From NCBI GenBank assembly GCA_040954595.2, contig CM082595.2:6944001-7008000 (forward strand): a DNA stretch of 64,000 bases. Direction: 5' to 3'. This stretch comes from Balanoglossus misakiensis. Lineage: Eukaryota; Hemichordata. The translations under genes were made by a program, and so were the position numbers. The notes under the pieces were generated by a model that saw only the letters and a list, made by a program, of their open reading frames with translations, had not been told where the DNA came from and searched no databases. Each line of letters opens with the position of its first letter. The stretch's first letter is position 1. Positions 10,420-21,860 of the stretch are shown piece by piece.

Positions 10420-13400
10420 TCAAGGGTGGAAGAATGACAACTGTTTCAAATATGAGCAACAGTTAGAAAACCATTTCTTCCACTGTGACATAAAGCTTAC
10501 CAGCTGAAAGAGTGCATGTACCATCATCGCTGTCACTACAAGTGACATCATTACAGTAACTGCAATTAAGCTGCCGAAGACCAAACCAGTCATGGTAACC
10601 ATGTTTTCGATGAATGAAAGGGACGATTCAGGTGCCATTTCAACATTGGCGTTAGCAAGTGTTGACTCTGTGGAACAAGGTAAAAATTAACTATTATAAG
10701 TGAACTCTTCACCACACAGAACTTACCCATGGGCAACACAAGAAACCCCAAAATGACAGACTTTGATGTTGGTCATGTGACTTTTGTGCTAACAGAAGGA
10801 TTTATGCGGCTACGTTGCAACATTGCACTTTTAGTTTTAATAAAGTGCATGGATAAAAGTGTTGATCACTTAATTTATTAGTTATGGTAGATATAATTTG
10901 AAAGGAGTTAGATCTTATCAGAGTCACTGATAACTAAATGAATTGTGTTTCCTAAATTGTCGATAACGAGGAATTGATCATGTGTTGTGAAAAACACACT
11001 CTTCCTCCGGCCTGTCAGATAAAAGGCAGTACTTATTATGTCATACTTTTTATGTTAACCAACTTAAGAGCATATTTTCTGTAATTGTTTATGTAGCTGG
11101 GTAGATTATCCATGTCAATTGTATTTTACCTTTTCCAAGAAAAGTTAACTCCACTTTGCATCTGTAATATCGCCAAGTTTCTATTACTGTTGTAAACCTT
11201 ATAGTTTTGCCCAGTATCTTAAGGTCCGTCATGGCGTTCAAATTCATTTGAATAGTTCGGTGAAGAGAACCATTTTTGTAGGAAGTCCATAATGATTCCA
11301 GTGATGTGATGTTTGGACACAGCACAACTATCGACAAACTATTATGTCCGATGTTGAGACACTCGATTCCTAGATTATGTAGAAATTTTTCAAGCCATGG
11401 TATGTCTTTACATGATTTTATTTGTCGGAGTATTTTGTCCACTGATTCCTTCACTCCCTCAACACCAATTTGAAGACTACCTGGAAATGGAATAAATAAC
11501 AGCAATTAAGGGTTATCTAAACAATATTCCCTTATTTTATTGACTAGTTTAGAACACACACATGTCTTTGTTAAAGCCCCATGACGTTCAACTCAATAAA
11601 ATTTGTCAAGCTTTAAATATCTCTGATAATCTTGCAAAGGCTTTTAATTCTAAGAATTGAATAATATTGCCCGATACTATATCAAGATAGACCTTATTTT
11701 TGACAAAATGTTTACAAAATTGAAAAAAAAATATCAGTACAGTTGAAATTTCGAGCAATTTTAAAAACTACGAAATATTGCAATGACAAAATAAAAATGT
11801 CTCAATGGATCATGCTTTGTTTATGACGTTTCAAAGTGGGGAATGCAACGTTTCCTCTGTATTTTGCCTTTCCACACGATGGCTGCCATATTCCTTTGCG
11901 GCCCCACTTTATTCTTTGTGTGGATAAAACTTGCATTAGGGTGGATAGTACTTATACTTCAGTGCATACAGTTTGAAAAAAAGGTATGGTAATTATCCCA
12001 AAAGTTGCGGCTCATTGGGCTTTAAGGGACCATCGTAAAGAGATGATCGAATGAAGTATTGGACCAGGTGGAGGTCAAGTTTATGGTAAAATTGACAAAA
12101 TAACGGCACTGTTTTAGCAACGAAAAGAGGAAGGATTATGTGTACCAGGAGAATAAAAAAATGGAAAACGGCGAAGTTATTCCAATCGTTTTAAAATTAT
12201 GCCTATCTAACGACGAGCAGAAGTTTTCCTGCTTTTGTATTTCACATGCCTTGCTGAAAAATAACAATTTGGCAACAGGGGGTGTTTGACTACAACTAGT
12301 TAGATATACCTTACCATTTGTAGTGAAGTAAACATTGTTAGATGTCGTCGACCCGGGTGATTTCTTGCGACCATTATGATTCTGATATCTGCCATATCTG
12401 AAATCTTATAAATAATGGAAAAGTGCAATATATCATTAAACTGTAAACATTTTCTAAAAATAAGATTTTTTCGCATTTTTAGTGTGGACCTTTCTCTCTT
12501 AACACTCTTTGTATCTGTCTGTCTACCTATGTAAGACGTCTGTCAGTCTGCTTGTCTTGTCTGTCAGTATGAAATGACCGTTTCTTACCTTCGATATTAC
12601 CTTTTTGATACAACTTCCCATGAACTTCACATTTCATCATGTCCAAAAACGTTTCCCAGTACATGGCGATTATTCCATTTCGTATGCACCATTTTAAATC
12701 CTCCTGAAGTTTCTTCGCATTCTCACAAAATGCTGTATACTGGGATCCGTGACTTAGTATTCCTTCCAGCCTACTCCACCAGATCTCTGCCGCTTGTTTC
12801 TCGTCATCATTAATGCCAAGCTTATCGACAACAACAGTTTTAAAATGATGTGTCATGTTCTTTTGAACAAATTCAGAAAATCCTGAATGCACAGTACTTA
12901 ATGTAGGTACACCAGCAGCGCTCGACATAAAACTGAGTATACCAAATGGGTCGTTTTTAGGGGCAAATAAATGCAAATGACATTGTTGAAAATCTCTTAC
13001 AGCCTTTGGCATGATGCTTCCTTCTAAGTTGTACGGATGAATGGATAAGAATCGAGAATTAGAAATGTTCTGTAGACTGTTCTTGCAATCGGTTGAAATT
13101 GATGGATGGAGTCCTCGAATTTTCCACTTGATATATTTTGAATTTTCAAAATCATTTGCAATTTTACCAATTGTAAGAGCAGAAATCCCTAAGTTTTTAG
13201 TACATTCTTCGGTGTTCTTTGAAGAAAAATCGAATGTTAAAATCTCAATGGTGTGCTCTAAAGATGCAGATTGAATATTCATGTCTAACAACATATTGTC
13301 GACCTGCGGGATGATTTGGATATGTTCTGTTTGTATGCCTGCGCGAAATTTATTTTCGAAATGCTTATATATTCTTGGCCCTATTGAGATGATGAACCGT

Positions 13401-14407
13401 GCCTTTTGAGCATATTCTAGAATCTCTTCTTCACGTTCTTCAACGCAACTGGGTTTCAAGTCAGCGTCCTCGGGTATGTAGTTAATAACTAGTATTAAAC
13501 TGGCTTTCGCAAATATTGATTCATGTATACTGCGAGCGGCCATGGCAAGTCTTTCGTTGTTTGCACACCCGATTACTACTGAGATGTTATTCAATTTGTC
13601 AAGATCAGGAAAGACGTGTTTGTGGATCATAAGACGTTCTTGATGCGACAGTGTTCCAGGTGTGTCTGTTTTGCCGATGATCAAATTAATTTTACTATTT
13701 TTAGCATCCGCGATTTCATCTTCAGAAGGTTCAAACACAGTGATGTAAACATCATACCCGCTGTTTGTCAGCTGTGTAACCAAATCTTTCTGAATGATGT
13801 TCCAGAAAAAGTCTCCCGACCGTGACCACCACTCGGTACCAGTTATCAGGACGCCAGTCCCTAATAATTATAGAAATTGGCGAAAACATAATTAAGTTAA
13901 TATGTATTTTCCTGACCTAAGGAAATGTCCCTACGTTACATACAGGGGATCAGGAGGATGTTCAATTTTCTTGGTGATTTTGTTCTATGTCCCCATTCAA
14001 TTTTTGTATTTTTCTGCCCAATGTAACATACATATTGTCATGTCTGTACTAACTAGCTCATGAATAATGTATGATGCGTTGCCTTGGTTATGCAATGCAT
14101 GCTGGGTGATGTCTATTAAAGATGGCTGACTAGTGTGAAAATACTACAACTTGTATGTGTGGTTTAATCCGATATCACCTCCGACATCCTTGCCAGAGGA
14201 TGTTACACATTACGTACATACATAATTGCATGCACGCACGCACGAACACACGCACGCATGCTTACATACATACATACATACATGTACATACATACATACA
14301 TACATACATACATACATACAAAATACATACATACATGCACACACACATACATACATACGCACGCACACACACACACATACATACATACGCACGCACGCAC
14401 ACATACA

Positions 14408-14438
<31 letters not shown>

Positions 14439-14780
14439 GCGTGCACACGCTCAAGCGTGTGCATTTACTTGTCCCCCCCCCCCCCCCCCGGTCGCTATCA
14501 TGTGACTAATCCATCATGAGTCTATTATCACACTGCAATATTCTGCATGCGAACGCGTTAATTGGTACTCCTTTACACACGTACGACCCTATCACAAAAC
14601 TCCAGCTGCTAATTGAATTATTCAAAGAATTAAGCTGCGGTACTTACCTTTGCTTGTTAAGGCATCCATTTGGTCACAAGTGGTGTGGTGATTTGGTTGC
14701 ATTAATGGAGATACCTTGCCACACAAAACGAGGCAGGTAAGAATATAAGTAATTAATATAAGTCGGGCTAGAGATAACAT
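10420..14780 (-). CDS. Signal peptide, GT4-like glycosyltransferase, TRADD-N-like domain and membrane anchor
   Basis: Minus-strand gene; four exons read by eye with matching phase 1 junctions: 14780-14648, 13860-12589, 11480-11130, 10667-10420 (or to 10501 if the GTAAGC there is used). Exon 1 encodes a typical signal peptide (MLSLARLILITYILTCLVLC). Exon 2 (424 codons) resembles GT4-like glycosyltransferases: an N-terminal GVLITGTEWWSRSGDFF stretch, then a C-terminal APKNDPFGILSFMSSAAGVP block where family members usually have an E-x-F-G motif, here D-P-F-G. Exon 3 (117 codons) has the pattern of TRADD N-terminal-like domains (SLSIVVLC, LESLWTSYKNGSL). Exon 4 encodes one hydrophobic helix (about MTGLVFGSLIAVTVMMSLVV) and a short CC-containing tail ending in TGA. 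The ATG at 14780 follows a likely acceptor at 14824, so a 5' UTR exon exists upstream. Function is unknown; the architecture suggests an immune or receptor role (inference). Confidence 0.6.
14220..14489. repeat. TACA/ACGC microsatellite and C17 tract
   Basis: (TACA)n alternates with (CACG)n and (CA)n blocks, followed by a run of 17 C at 14473-14489. It lies in intron 1 of the glycosyltransferase-like gene. The open frames read through it on both strands are artefacts of the 4-bp repeat. Confidence 0.95.
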
Positions 14781-14823
14781 GATGATCTTCTTAACAGGAA
14801 TCCTCGGGATGTGCAAACAAATC

Positions 14824-15424
14824 CTGAAATATATAAACACGGTTATATATTAATTAATTTTATATGCGCCAACTGTGATTACAGAAGTGTAAGAAGCAAT
14901 ATTTCAGTTTGCAGTAAAACTAATCAGCTCTGGCCCTGTCACTGGTCCTTGATTTTATTCCAGGACTGCAGACTTTTACGTACAGGTACTAGGACAGACT
15001 GTCTCAAATTCACTCCAATAATACTGTGACCAATCTAACTATACTGTCCCCTAGGCAATGAATACATACCGATACTGTGCCGCCTTTCCTGACATGGCCG
15101 GGGTCTTACTTTTCTATGTGACCATAAATATTCATATTGGAAGACAATTTAAAATATATGCATTCAACAAACGCTTAGCATCGGACATATGTACAATTGT
15201 ACAGCCAAAAATTCGTCTCTATACGAAAAGCCAACCATTCGGAAGTTGAGTAAAACATCGATCATACCGTGTGTAAGTGTTACTTTATAAAATTTGTATG
15301 GTCACAGTACTGCAAGAAGAACGTGGTAAATTGTAGTGGTAGAAAATAATCCGCACAAACGGAACTATCTTGACCTGCATGTACTGATCAGGACCAGCTA
15401 GATTTTGCTGCTGTCAAACCAATT
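14824..15424. other. Upstream region of the glycosyltransferase-like gene, no gene seen
   Basis: This stretch begins at the inferred acceptor for exon 1 (ATATATTTCAG on the minus strand). The 5' UTR exon and promoter of that gene should lie here or further right, but I could not place them. Otherwise it is AT-rich with no coding signal. Confidence 0.3.
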
Positions 15425-16404
15425 ATGTGAGTCGTGACTGATTTGTATTTGCGTAAAATGACCAGGGCAGGGTGACCAGGTCGGAAGGCCACATTTATAG
15501 ATCACCATAACGGTGACCACGTCGGGACACATTCATTGGTAAAGTATTAACAGGGATCGAGTCTATATTAATAATCAATTTGAAATATAACGATACAAGC
15601 TTGATGTGGGCACGCTTTGATGACGTGATGTCTAAGTGAACACTATGTCTGCCTGTTGATGTTTGTGGAAAACGATTGAGGAAATTAATGTCGAGTTTGA
15701 TCAAAAAGGTGCAACTGCTTTTGTCAACAATTGGCAAAAATCTGGTTCAAGGTGGTTGTTACGTAGGAGAAGTTTGCTGTTGTTTTGTGACCAGGTGTGT
15801 TTTCGCTTACTTTCGTAATTTGAATATTTGCGTGACCAGGTGTGGTGCATTCATTATTTTCCCCATATAAAAAGCCCGCACGTTGTGTTGCGGCTTAGCT
15901 ACTAATTTGGACTTGCCCGTGTGAGCTGTTCCGTTCCTCGCCGGCTTGGAAGCTGTACCGTATTTCCCGTTGCACTTGTCTGGAAACCGCGCCCAGAAGT
16001 CGTGCTACCTCATAGGGGAATTCGTCTGAAAGCCGTGCCGTCTACCGGGGAATTGTGCCAGAACGCTACTCTGACTGAACGTCACTGTTGGGACTGCCAT
16101 GGTGCTGGTCGCGTTCGTCGTGTGCTACGGAGCCTTGGACTTTAGTCTTTTTCATTTCCCACACCTGGTCACATTTAAGGTAGTCATTACTGTGTTTTTT
16201 TCTCAGTGTACAGTCATTTTATATTTACCAATGTTTAGTTGTAGTAATTAAAAGTTTCCATAAGCAAGGAAATAACGTGTGGTGTGCCTATTGTTGACCG
16301 TCTTCGTTGCGTGCTGCGCTGGTTGGTTCACCAAAGCGAGCCATTCAGTAAGTCTATTTGCTCACTGCCCTGTTTCGGAACTGAACGGCCAGCGTGTCGT
16401 AACA
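15425..16404 (+). mobile_element. LTR of a retrotransposon (left edge uncertain)
   Basis: The right edge is set by GTAACA followed 3 bases later by a primer binding site. It contains a TATA box (TATAAAAAG, 15866-15874), a GC-rich transcribed stretch and a polyadenylation-type ATTAAA at 16247-16252, in the order U3-R-U5. A left edge at the TGT of 15425 or of 15786 is possible; both give the TGT...ACA ends usual for LTRs. No second LTR was seen in the window. Confidence 0.6.
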
Positions 16405-16407
16405 AAT

Positions 16408-16425
16408 TGGGGGCTCGTCCGGGAT
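16408..16425 (+). other. tRNA-Pro type primer binding site
   Basis: TGGGGGCTCGTCCGGGAT is identical to the 18-nt site complementary to the 3' end of tRNA-Pro, best known from gammaretroviruses. It sits three bases after the LTR's terminal CA, the normal spacing. It fixes this as the 5' end of an LTR retroelement and not a solo LTR. Confidence 0.85.
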
Positions 16426-16480
16426 CTGATTTTGATATTGATATTGTTCAGTTGGTACGCACGGTCAACAACAGTCTACA

Positions 16481-16582
16481 ATGGCTTCCACAGGGGAGTT
16501 CAAAGCCGCTGAGTTTGTTAAAAAAGGAAATATATATGTTGAGGATTTGAATCATTTGCGGAAGGCTGAATTAATATTGTAA
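16481..16582 (+). pseudogene. gag N-terminal remnant
   Basis: ATG 56 bases after the primer binding site opens a 33-codon frame beginning MASTGEFKAAEFVKKGNIYV with a charged LRKAEL segment, as in the start of Gypsy-type gag proteins. It stops at TAA and no downstream gag, protease or polymerase frame is visible. The element is therefore truncated within gag. The family call is by position and composition only. Confidence 0.5.
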
Positions 16583-17455
16583 TTCTTCACTTAACTTCAC
16601 AAACCGTAGTTTGACACCATATATTTGTGATCGTTAATGCCTACTCGGGGTTCCTTGACCTCCTAATGTGGCATGGGTGCGACATTTCAACGTAAGCAAG
16701 ACGTCTGCCGCGTTCATTGTGTACTAAAGCCTTTGATATTTTAAAATGAGCTTCATATTCTCACATGAATGTATTCCTACCTTTACAAAACGTGTATCTG
16801 GCCTGGTTACACCAAATCAGGTAAAAGGCCCACAGAAATGGCAGTGTCGAAATGGTACGTGTAACTTGTTGAAGAGAAAATGGCGTCTGTGGTAGAGGTG
16901 GGAGTGTCCTTGCAACTAGCAAACTGTAATTTATTATTCTAGTATTTATCTACGATTTGCAATGTCTAATCGTGTGCGGTAATCATTGGTGACCTCATAT
17001 GCACTAAGTCATGTATATGCAGGTCATTTAAGATGGGGCACCCTTATCATGTTACCTGTTGCTATGGGCATTTATAGGACAGAAACTCAGTTTTGAACGA
17101 AACCATTATGAAGGTCCGACAAGGCAGTTAAAATACGCACGATTGTGTGCACACCCCCTGTACGAGTATGGATACGGCAGCTACCGCCCGGCCATAGGCC
17201 GCTACGCTTGTACGGCAAAACAGCGGTCAGCGATACTGTAACCACAGTAACTGGATCGAACGCTAAAATCCACTGATTTTGTGCACTGGATTTTGTATCG
17301 TTAACAAAAATTCCTATTGGCTGTGTTCACAGGTCACGTACGCCAGTCAAATTCGACATGTTGACAGAGAACATACTTCCGCATAGGATCGTTTTAACGG
17401 TTATCCTCGCGTGTGTTTTTTCCTGTTTTGTGTTTTCTGTTGTACACACTGATTT
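16583..17455. other. No gene seen
   Basis: Mixed-composition DNA between the broken retroelement and the helicase remnant. It has no long frame, splice-flanked exon or clear repeat that I can support. Confidence 0.3.
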
Positions 17456-17459
17456 CATC

Positions 17460-18036
17460 AAACAGGCTCAGAAAGTCTTGTTTTCTTTGGATTCCAGTCA
17501 ACTTTCAGAAGACCAGCTTCTTGCTGAAGAAGTGATAGTAAATGTTTTTGTTAGTGGTCCTGCTGGTACAGGAAAGTCAACACTGGTCAGATCGGTGTAC
17601 GAAAAGCTGCACGGCCACCATGACGAAACTTCAATTAAGATACTTTGCCCAACTGGAGTGTCAGCCAGTGTCTATACAAAAGCTGAAACTGTACATTCAT
17701 TTTTCTGTCTAAGCACAGCACAAGACTTTGATGACAGACTTGCAGCATAATTGCTGCCATAATTAAACAGTTAAAAATAATCATACTGGGTGAGGCAACC
17801 GTGATAAGCAAACGCATATTTGATGTAATTATCAAAACACCAGAACAGTGTGGAGTACTACAACAAATCCAGTTTGTTGACTGTTAGTGACATGCATCAG
17901 CTGCCCCCTGTCCCGGGAAAATTTGAATCCATTTCATATTTCAGTCTACAGCATGGAAACACACCTTCCAACATAGAATGACACTAATCACAGTACTTAG
18001 ACAGACACTTTCCTCATTCATCAAAACCCTTCATTC
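17460..18036 (+). pseudogene. Decayed Pif1-type helicase fragment
   Basis: One frame reads a Walker A motif GPAGTGKSTLVRS, then CPTGVSASV and VHSFF, as in Pif1-family SF1 helicases. The similarity then continues in other frames: IIILGEATVISKRIFDVI (Walker B position, the usual IDE reduced to LGE), MHQLPPVPGKFES, and TAWKHTFQHRMTLITVLRQ. Stops and at least two frame changes break it, so it is not functional. Pif1-like helicases occur as host genes and as the helicase part of Helitron Rep-Hel proteins; no Rep part is seen here. Confidence 0.7.
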
Positions 18037-18073
18037 AATCTGAATAGGGAGCTACAACGTTAAGTTGGTTACT

Positions 18074-18262
18074 AGTTCCCAGTTCCCGATTCGGTTCCTG
18101 ATTCAAAATAACACATTTCACCCATTCTAAACATGTTTTAGCCAATTTCACAACAGTTCCTGGTTCATTTATTAGTTTCTAATTCAGTTCCCGATTCACA
18201 ATAATCCCTTTGACCCATTTTACATGTTTTCAACCCAATTTCACTGCAGTTTCTGTTTACTT
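18074..18262. repeat. Imperfect tandem duplication, about 90 bp
   Basis: Two adjacent copies built on AGTTCCCGATTC, then CCCATT, ACATGTTTT and CCAATTTCAC, with about one mismatch in five. Non-coding. Confidence 0.6.
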
Positions 18263-18550
18263 CTTAGTCTATTTTCATTAGTCGCTGCCCGAAAAAAAGA
18301 TGATTTTTTTTGAAATGCTGATATAGAAGCCAGTAACATTAAAACGTTCTTTGACGTCATCACCTCTTAAGTGTTGGAATAGTGACGATGCAAGGTAAGT
18401 TTGCCATTGTTCTTCGATTCTGTAGATACCTCTACAAATATTGATATCACTAGTAGTATGTCAAATCCCTTATAAAACAATATAGAAGATTACAAACTTT
18501 TTCTGTAGGTTCCATGTTTGCACCAAATCGTCTCATTCATTGACATTTAA

Positions 18551-19276
18551 GGTGGCACTGCATGAAACCGTCGAGACTTTTTCAGAGGCCTATTTCTCAT
18601 CAAAGAAAAAGTTAAAACCCCCATAAACCATATATATTCTGGAAGCTGAGATTTTGAACTTTTGTTTGAGTTGCAAATATTATTGATCCCCGGAAATGGT
18701 GGCGATTTTGGGTGAAAAAACCCATTTTTTGATATTATGTCATGAAATTTAAAATAGGTAAAAAAGTTGACCATGCATCATGCATCTTAATATGTACAAA
18801 ACTAGAGTACACGTGCAAAAAAACGCTAATTTTGTTGGTATCTGCTTCCATTGAGGAGTAACAGCGTTTAAAAGTTAGATTTTCAGAAAATTTGATCAAA
18901 TTCACGGTGAGTTGTATTGAATCAGAGTTTATTCCCGCCAGGGACACTTTATCGACAAACAAAACTAGCGTTTTGTTGGATGGGTCATACACAATTCCCT
19001 GTCAAAATTTGAGCAAATTCGGCCAACGCAGGGCGAAGCTATTTAAGTCCGAAGTTGTCAAGAGCAGCGAAAATGCAAACTGAGAAAAACTGCTATTTGC
19101 ATTGTTGACACCTATTTGTTAAGCTGTGAACTCATTCAGAAAAGTGCTATTTTGGGGTGATTATGCACCATTTCCGCCAAGACGTATTAGTCAGGTTGTG
19201 GGTCAGTATTAGGCCTACCGATTTATGTAAAAAAGTAAAATTTGGCAAAAATCACAACTTTTCATGCAATGCCACC
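18551..19276. mobile_element. TTAA-flanked MITE, 726 bp
   Basis: Bounded by TTAA on both sides (18547-18550 and 19277-19280). The 17-bp terminal inverted repeat starts GGTGGCACTGCATGAAA, with one mismatch to the right end. A TTAA target duplication is characteristic of piggyBac and Kolobok transposons. There is no transposase frame, so it is non-autonomous. It directly abuts the composite element to its right. Confidence 0.75.
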
Positions 19277-19289
19277 TTAATATTACATG

Positions 19290-20280
19290 TATTATAGTGT
19301 GGTATGATGTGTATTCCCGTAGGATTTTTGTGCTAAAATTGATTTTTTTGCTGTTTTGGCTTCAATGGGGACCCAACTACCCGAAAATGATGGGGTGCAA
19401 TTTTAAGGGCCCCTCCATCATATTTTTCTGGGGGGGGGGGGTACTTCCGTTTTGTGGTATGATGTGTATTGCCGTAGGATTTTTGTGCTAAAATTGATTT
19501 TTTTTGCTGTTTGGCTTCAATGGGGACCCAACTACCCCAAAATCATGGGGATGCAATTTTTAGGGCCCCTCCATCAATTTTTTTGGGGGGGTCTATTCTG
19601 TTGTGGTATATTTGTTCACCTATTTACTCTATCATCATGGGAATTTGGGCTACAATTAATTTGTTTTTGTGGTTTTTGCTTTGGAGAGGACCCACCTGGC
19701 CAAAAATAATCGGGTGCAAATTATAGGGCCCCTCCATCATTTTTTATTTGGGGGGGGGGGGCACTTCCATTTTGGCCACTCCGAAGTTGTTTGTTGGCCT
19801 ATTTACTCTATCATCATGGGAATTTGGGCTACAATTAATTTGTTTTTGTTGTTTTTGCTTTGGAGGGGATCCCACCTGGCCAAAAATAATAGGGTGCAAA
19901 TTATAGCCCCCCGCCATCATTTTTCATTTTTTTTTGGGGGGGGGCACTTCCATTTTGGCCACTCCGAAGTTGTTTGTTGGCCTATTTACTCCCTTCTCAT
20001 AGAATATTTTGCTAAAAATATTATTTTTCTTTGATGTTTTGGTTTCAATGGGGCTCCACCAGAACTAAAATGATGTCTTGGGGGGGGGGGGTAATCATTT
20101 CTGTTTTGGCCACCCTGAAGATACTTGTTCACCTATTTACTATACGGTTAGTATTGTCGTGGTATTTCTTGCAATTTGGTTTGGTCCTTTGGCTTGAATG
20201 CAGACTGACTGCCGAAAAGTGATGGTGTGCAAAATGTTCGACCCCTTTACCACATTTTTTTTTTGGGGGGGGGGGGGTTC
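19290..20280 (+). repeat. Left tandem array with G tracts
   Basis: About six diverged monomers of 150-190 bp. Each has GGATTTTTGTGCTAAAATTG, a GGCTTCAATGGGG-type segment, GGGCCCCTCCATCA and then a G tract: 19430-19441 (12 G), 19585-19591 (7), 19750-19761 (12), 19936-19944 (9), 20080-20091 (12), 20265-20277 (13). The tract position is constant within the monomer. The short frames across it are repeat shadows. Confidence 0.85.
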
Positions 20281-20572
20281 CTTATATTTGTTTTCGTCAA
20301 CCCGTTGTAACAGTTGTTTTTTAATCGTAGATTTTTTCGTTTATTCTAAATTTAGTATACTAAGGTAAATTAAAACTCCTTTATATATAATAAAGTACAT
20401 AATGTGTATTTTAGTTTATTTTCCGAGCTACAGTCCCATCTCATAAAATGAACCCTTGAGGCACCCTCCCTACCACGGAAGGTGCAATAAACAACCCAAG
20501 AAGCATAACGATTCTTTTCTGATATCTTGGTATTCTCAATCATCATTTTCACAGAAGCATGTTCTGTTTGAT

Positions 20573-20899
20573 CTACTCATCGTCAGTGTCGTTATCTTCA
20601 AGAACATTTTCCCTTAATTGGTTTTCACAGTCTCCACCATAGCATTTGCAGAGGGGAGTACATGGTAAATCATTCTTTGAGCAACTGCAACGTCCCCTAC
20701 AACCTGCTTTGCAGCCACATTTGATAAGCTCTAGTACTGCCATTGGTGCAGGGAGAGCAAGACATTTTACTGGATAAAACACGCCATTCTCCGATTTCCA
20801 CCCATTCTTTTCGATTGGTGGAAGTTCTGGACAATTTGTTGCGTATGATTTATCCCTCATTGTGATGAAGGGGTGGCACCCTTTCCACAGATCACGCAA
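20573..20899 (-). CDS. CXC (tesmin/TSO1-like) cysteine-rich protein fragment
   Basis: A frame of about 108 codons ends in TGA. Its C-terminal half carries KCGCKAGCRGRCSCSK and CTPLCKCYGGDCEN, a CXC-type zinc-binding cysteine array. It is preceded by LPPIEKNGWKSENGVFYPV and followed by an acidic tail. Proteins with this C-terminal CXC block are common as repeated, probably transposon-related genes in marine invertebrate genomes (from memory of the family, not searched). The N-terminal part is missing, so it is a partial or broken gene inside the composite element. Confidence 0.55.
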   Translation of the reverse strand: MRDLWKGCHPFITMRDKSYATNCPELPPIEKNGWKSENGVFYPVKCLALPAPMAVLELIKCGCKAGCRGRCSCSKNDLPCTPLCKCYGGDCENQLRENVLEDNDTDDE

Positions 20900-21410
20900 A
20901 TCTTGTTTTTATTTGACATATTAATTCTGTAGTTTATTGCAAAATGTCCAAATAGCTATCGATCTGGAACGTAAAACGCGGCTTACGGTGCTAAGAAAAT
21001 AGCCAATATGTATTTAGTAATAAAACTGAGATGTAATTCACAGACTTGTTTTATTTTCAGTACTATTGAGCTTCAAAATGAGCCAAATATGATATTGTTA
21101 ATGTTTACCAAAAACAAGTTTTAGAAGTAAGACATAGTTCAATGGCTTTTTACAGCACTATTACGCTATTGGCGTGAAAAATTTGAAAATACTACTTTAA
21201 AATAGATAATACTTGAACTGATATGTTCTTCACAGGCTTTATTTACGACAGTATTTAACTTTGAAATGAGTTCAACTGAATATCGTTTTAATACCAAAAA
21301 AACAAGTGTTGAACTAAAACGTACTTCAGAGTTTTTGCACAGACTAATATCGGTGAGAATTTTAGTACAATGGTAAATATCTCAGACATTGATTGTGCTA
21401 CGTATGTATA
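20900..21410. other. No gene seen
   Basis: AT-rich interior of the composite element with no coding signal. Confidence 0.3.
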
Positions 21411-21411
21411 T

Positions 21412-21506
21412 ATATCGTATGACTAACGAGGCGATATCCATAATATCAACCGAGGACGAAGTCCGAGGTTGATATTATGGATGACGCCGAGGTAGTCATA
21501 CGATAT
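21412..21506. repeat. Long hairpin HA with G-A-mismatch core
   Basis: 95 bp. Arms of about 45 nt (outermost pair ATATCGTATGACTA/TAGTCATACGATAT) converge on CCGAGGAC-GAA-GTCCGAGG. The two GA dinucleotides flanking the inner stem oppose each other as tandem G-A mismatches, and a second GA/GA pair occurs further out (ACGAGGC/GCCGAGG). It lies about 350 bp before the ATG of the KIAA1958-like frame. Confidence 0.85.
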
Positions 21507-21860
21507 TTAACATACACAACGAGTGAAAGGTGCAGGCCCCTCTACAAGTAAACACCCCTCAACCGACAATACAGTGTTTAAACATCTTTTGTATGGACCC
21601 TAAGCGGTTGATATCAGCCTAACTTTCAAAATGGTATGGTCCTACTTACGGAAAGTATTTAATTATTCAGCGTTTTGCACCTGGGATGCATATATTACCT
21701 AGTTCAACCAATTATTGTTTAGTAATAAGCTCACACGCAATGTTTCTTCCAATTGTATTGGATGTGCATGTTTTACACATGCACAATGGCATATCTTATA
21801 ATATAAATGCACGGCCACGAGGCACAATTTCTTTCTACCTGAACGTGTCATAGTGGCAGC

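Noticed and set aside
12315-12397. 83-bp stretch with acceptor TTTCAG and donor GTAAGG between the glycosyltransferase and TRADD-N-like exons
   Set aside because: Including it shifts the phase so that exon 3 hits a stop. Direct joining of the flanking exons keeps the frame. It could be a poison exon, but nothing here shows that.
14155-14519. Overlapping Thr/His/Ile-rich and Cys/Val/Met/Tyr-rich open frames on both strands
   Set aside because: Products of translating the TACA/ACGC microsatellite.
16279-16550. Open frames of 77 and 88 codons across the LTR end
   Set aside because: They cross the LTR end and the primer binding site in frames that do not include the gag ATG.
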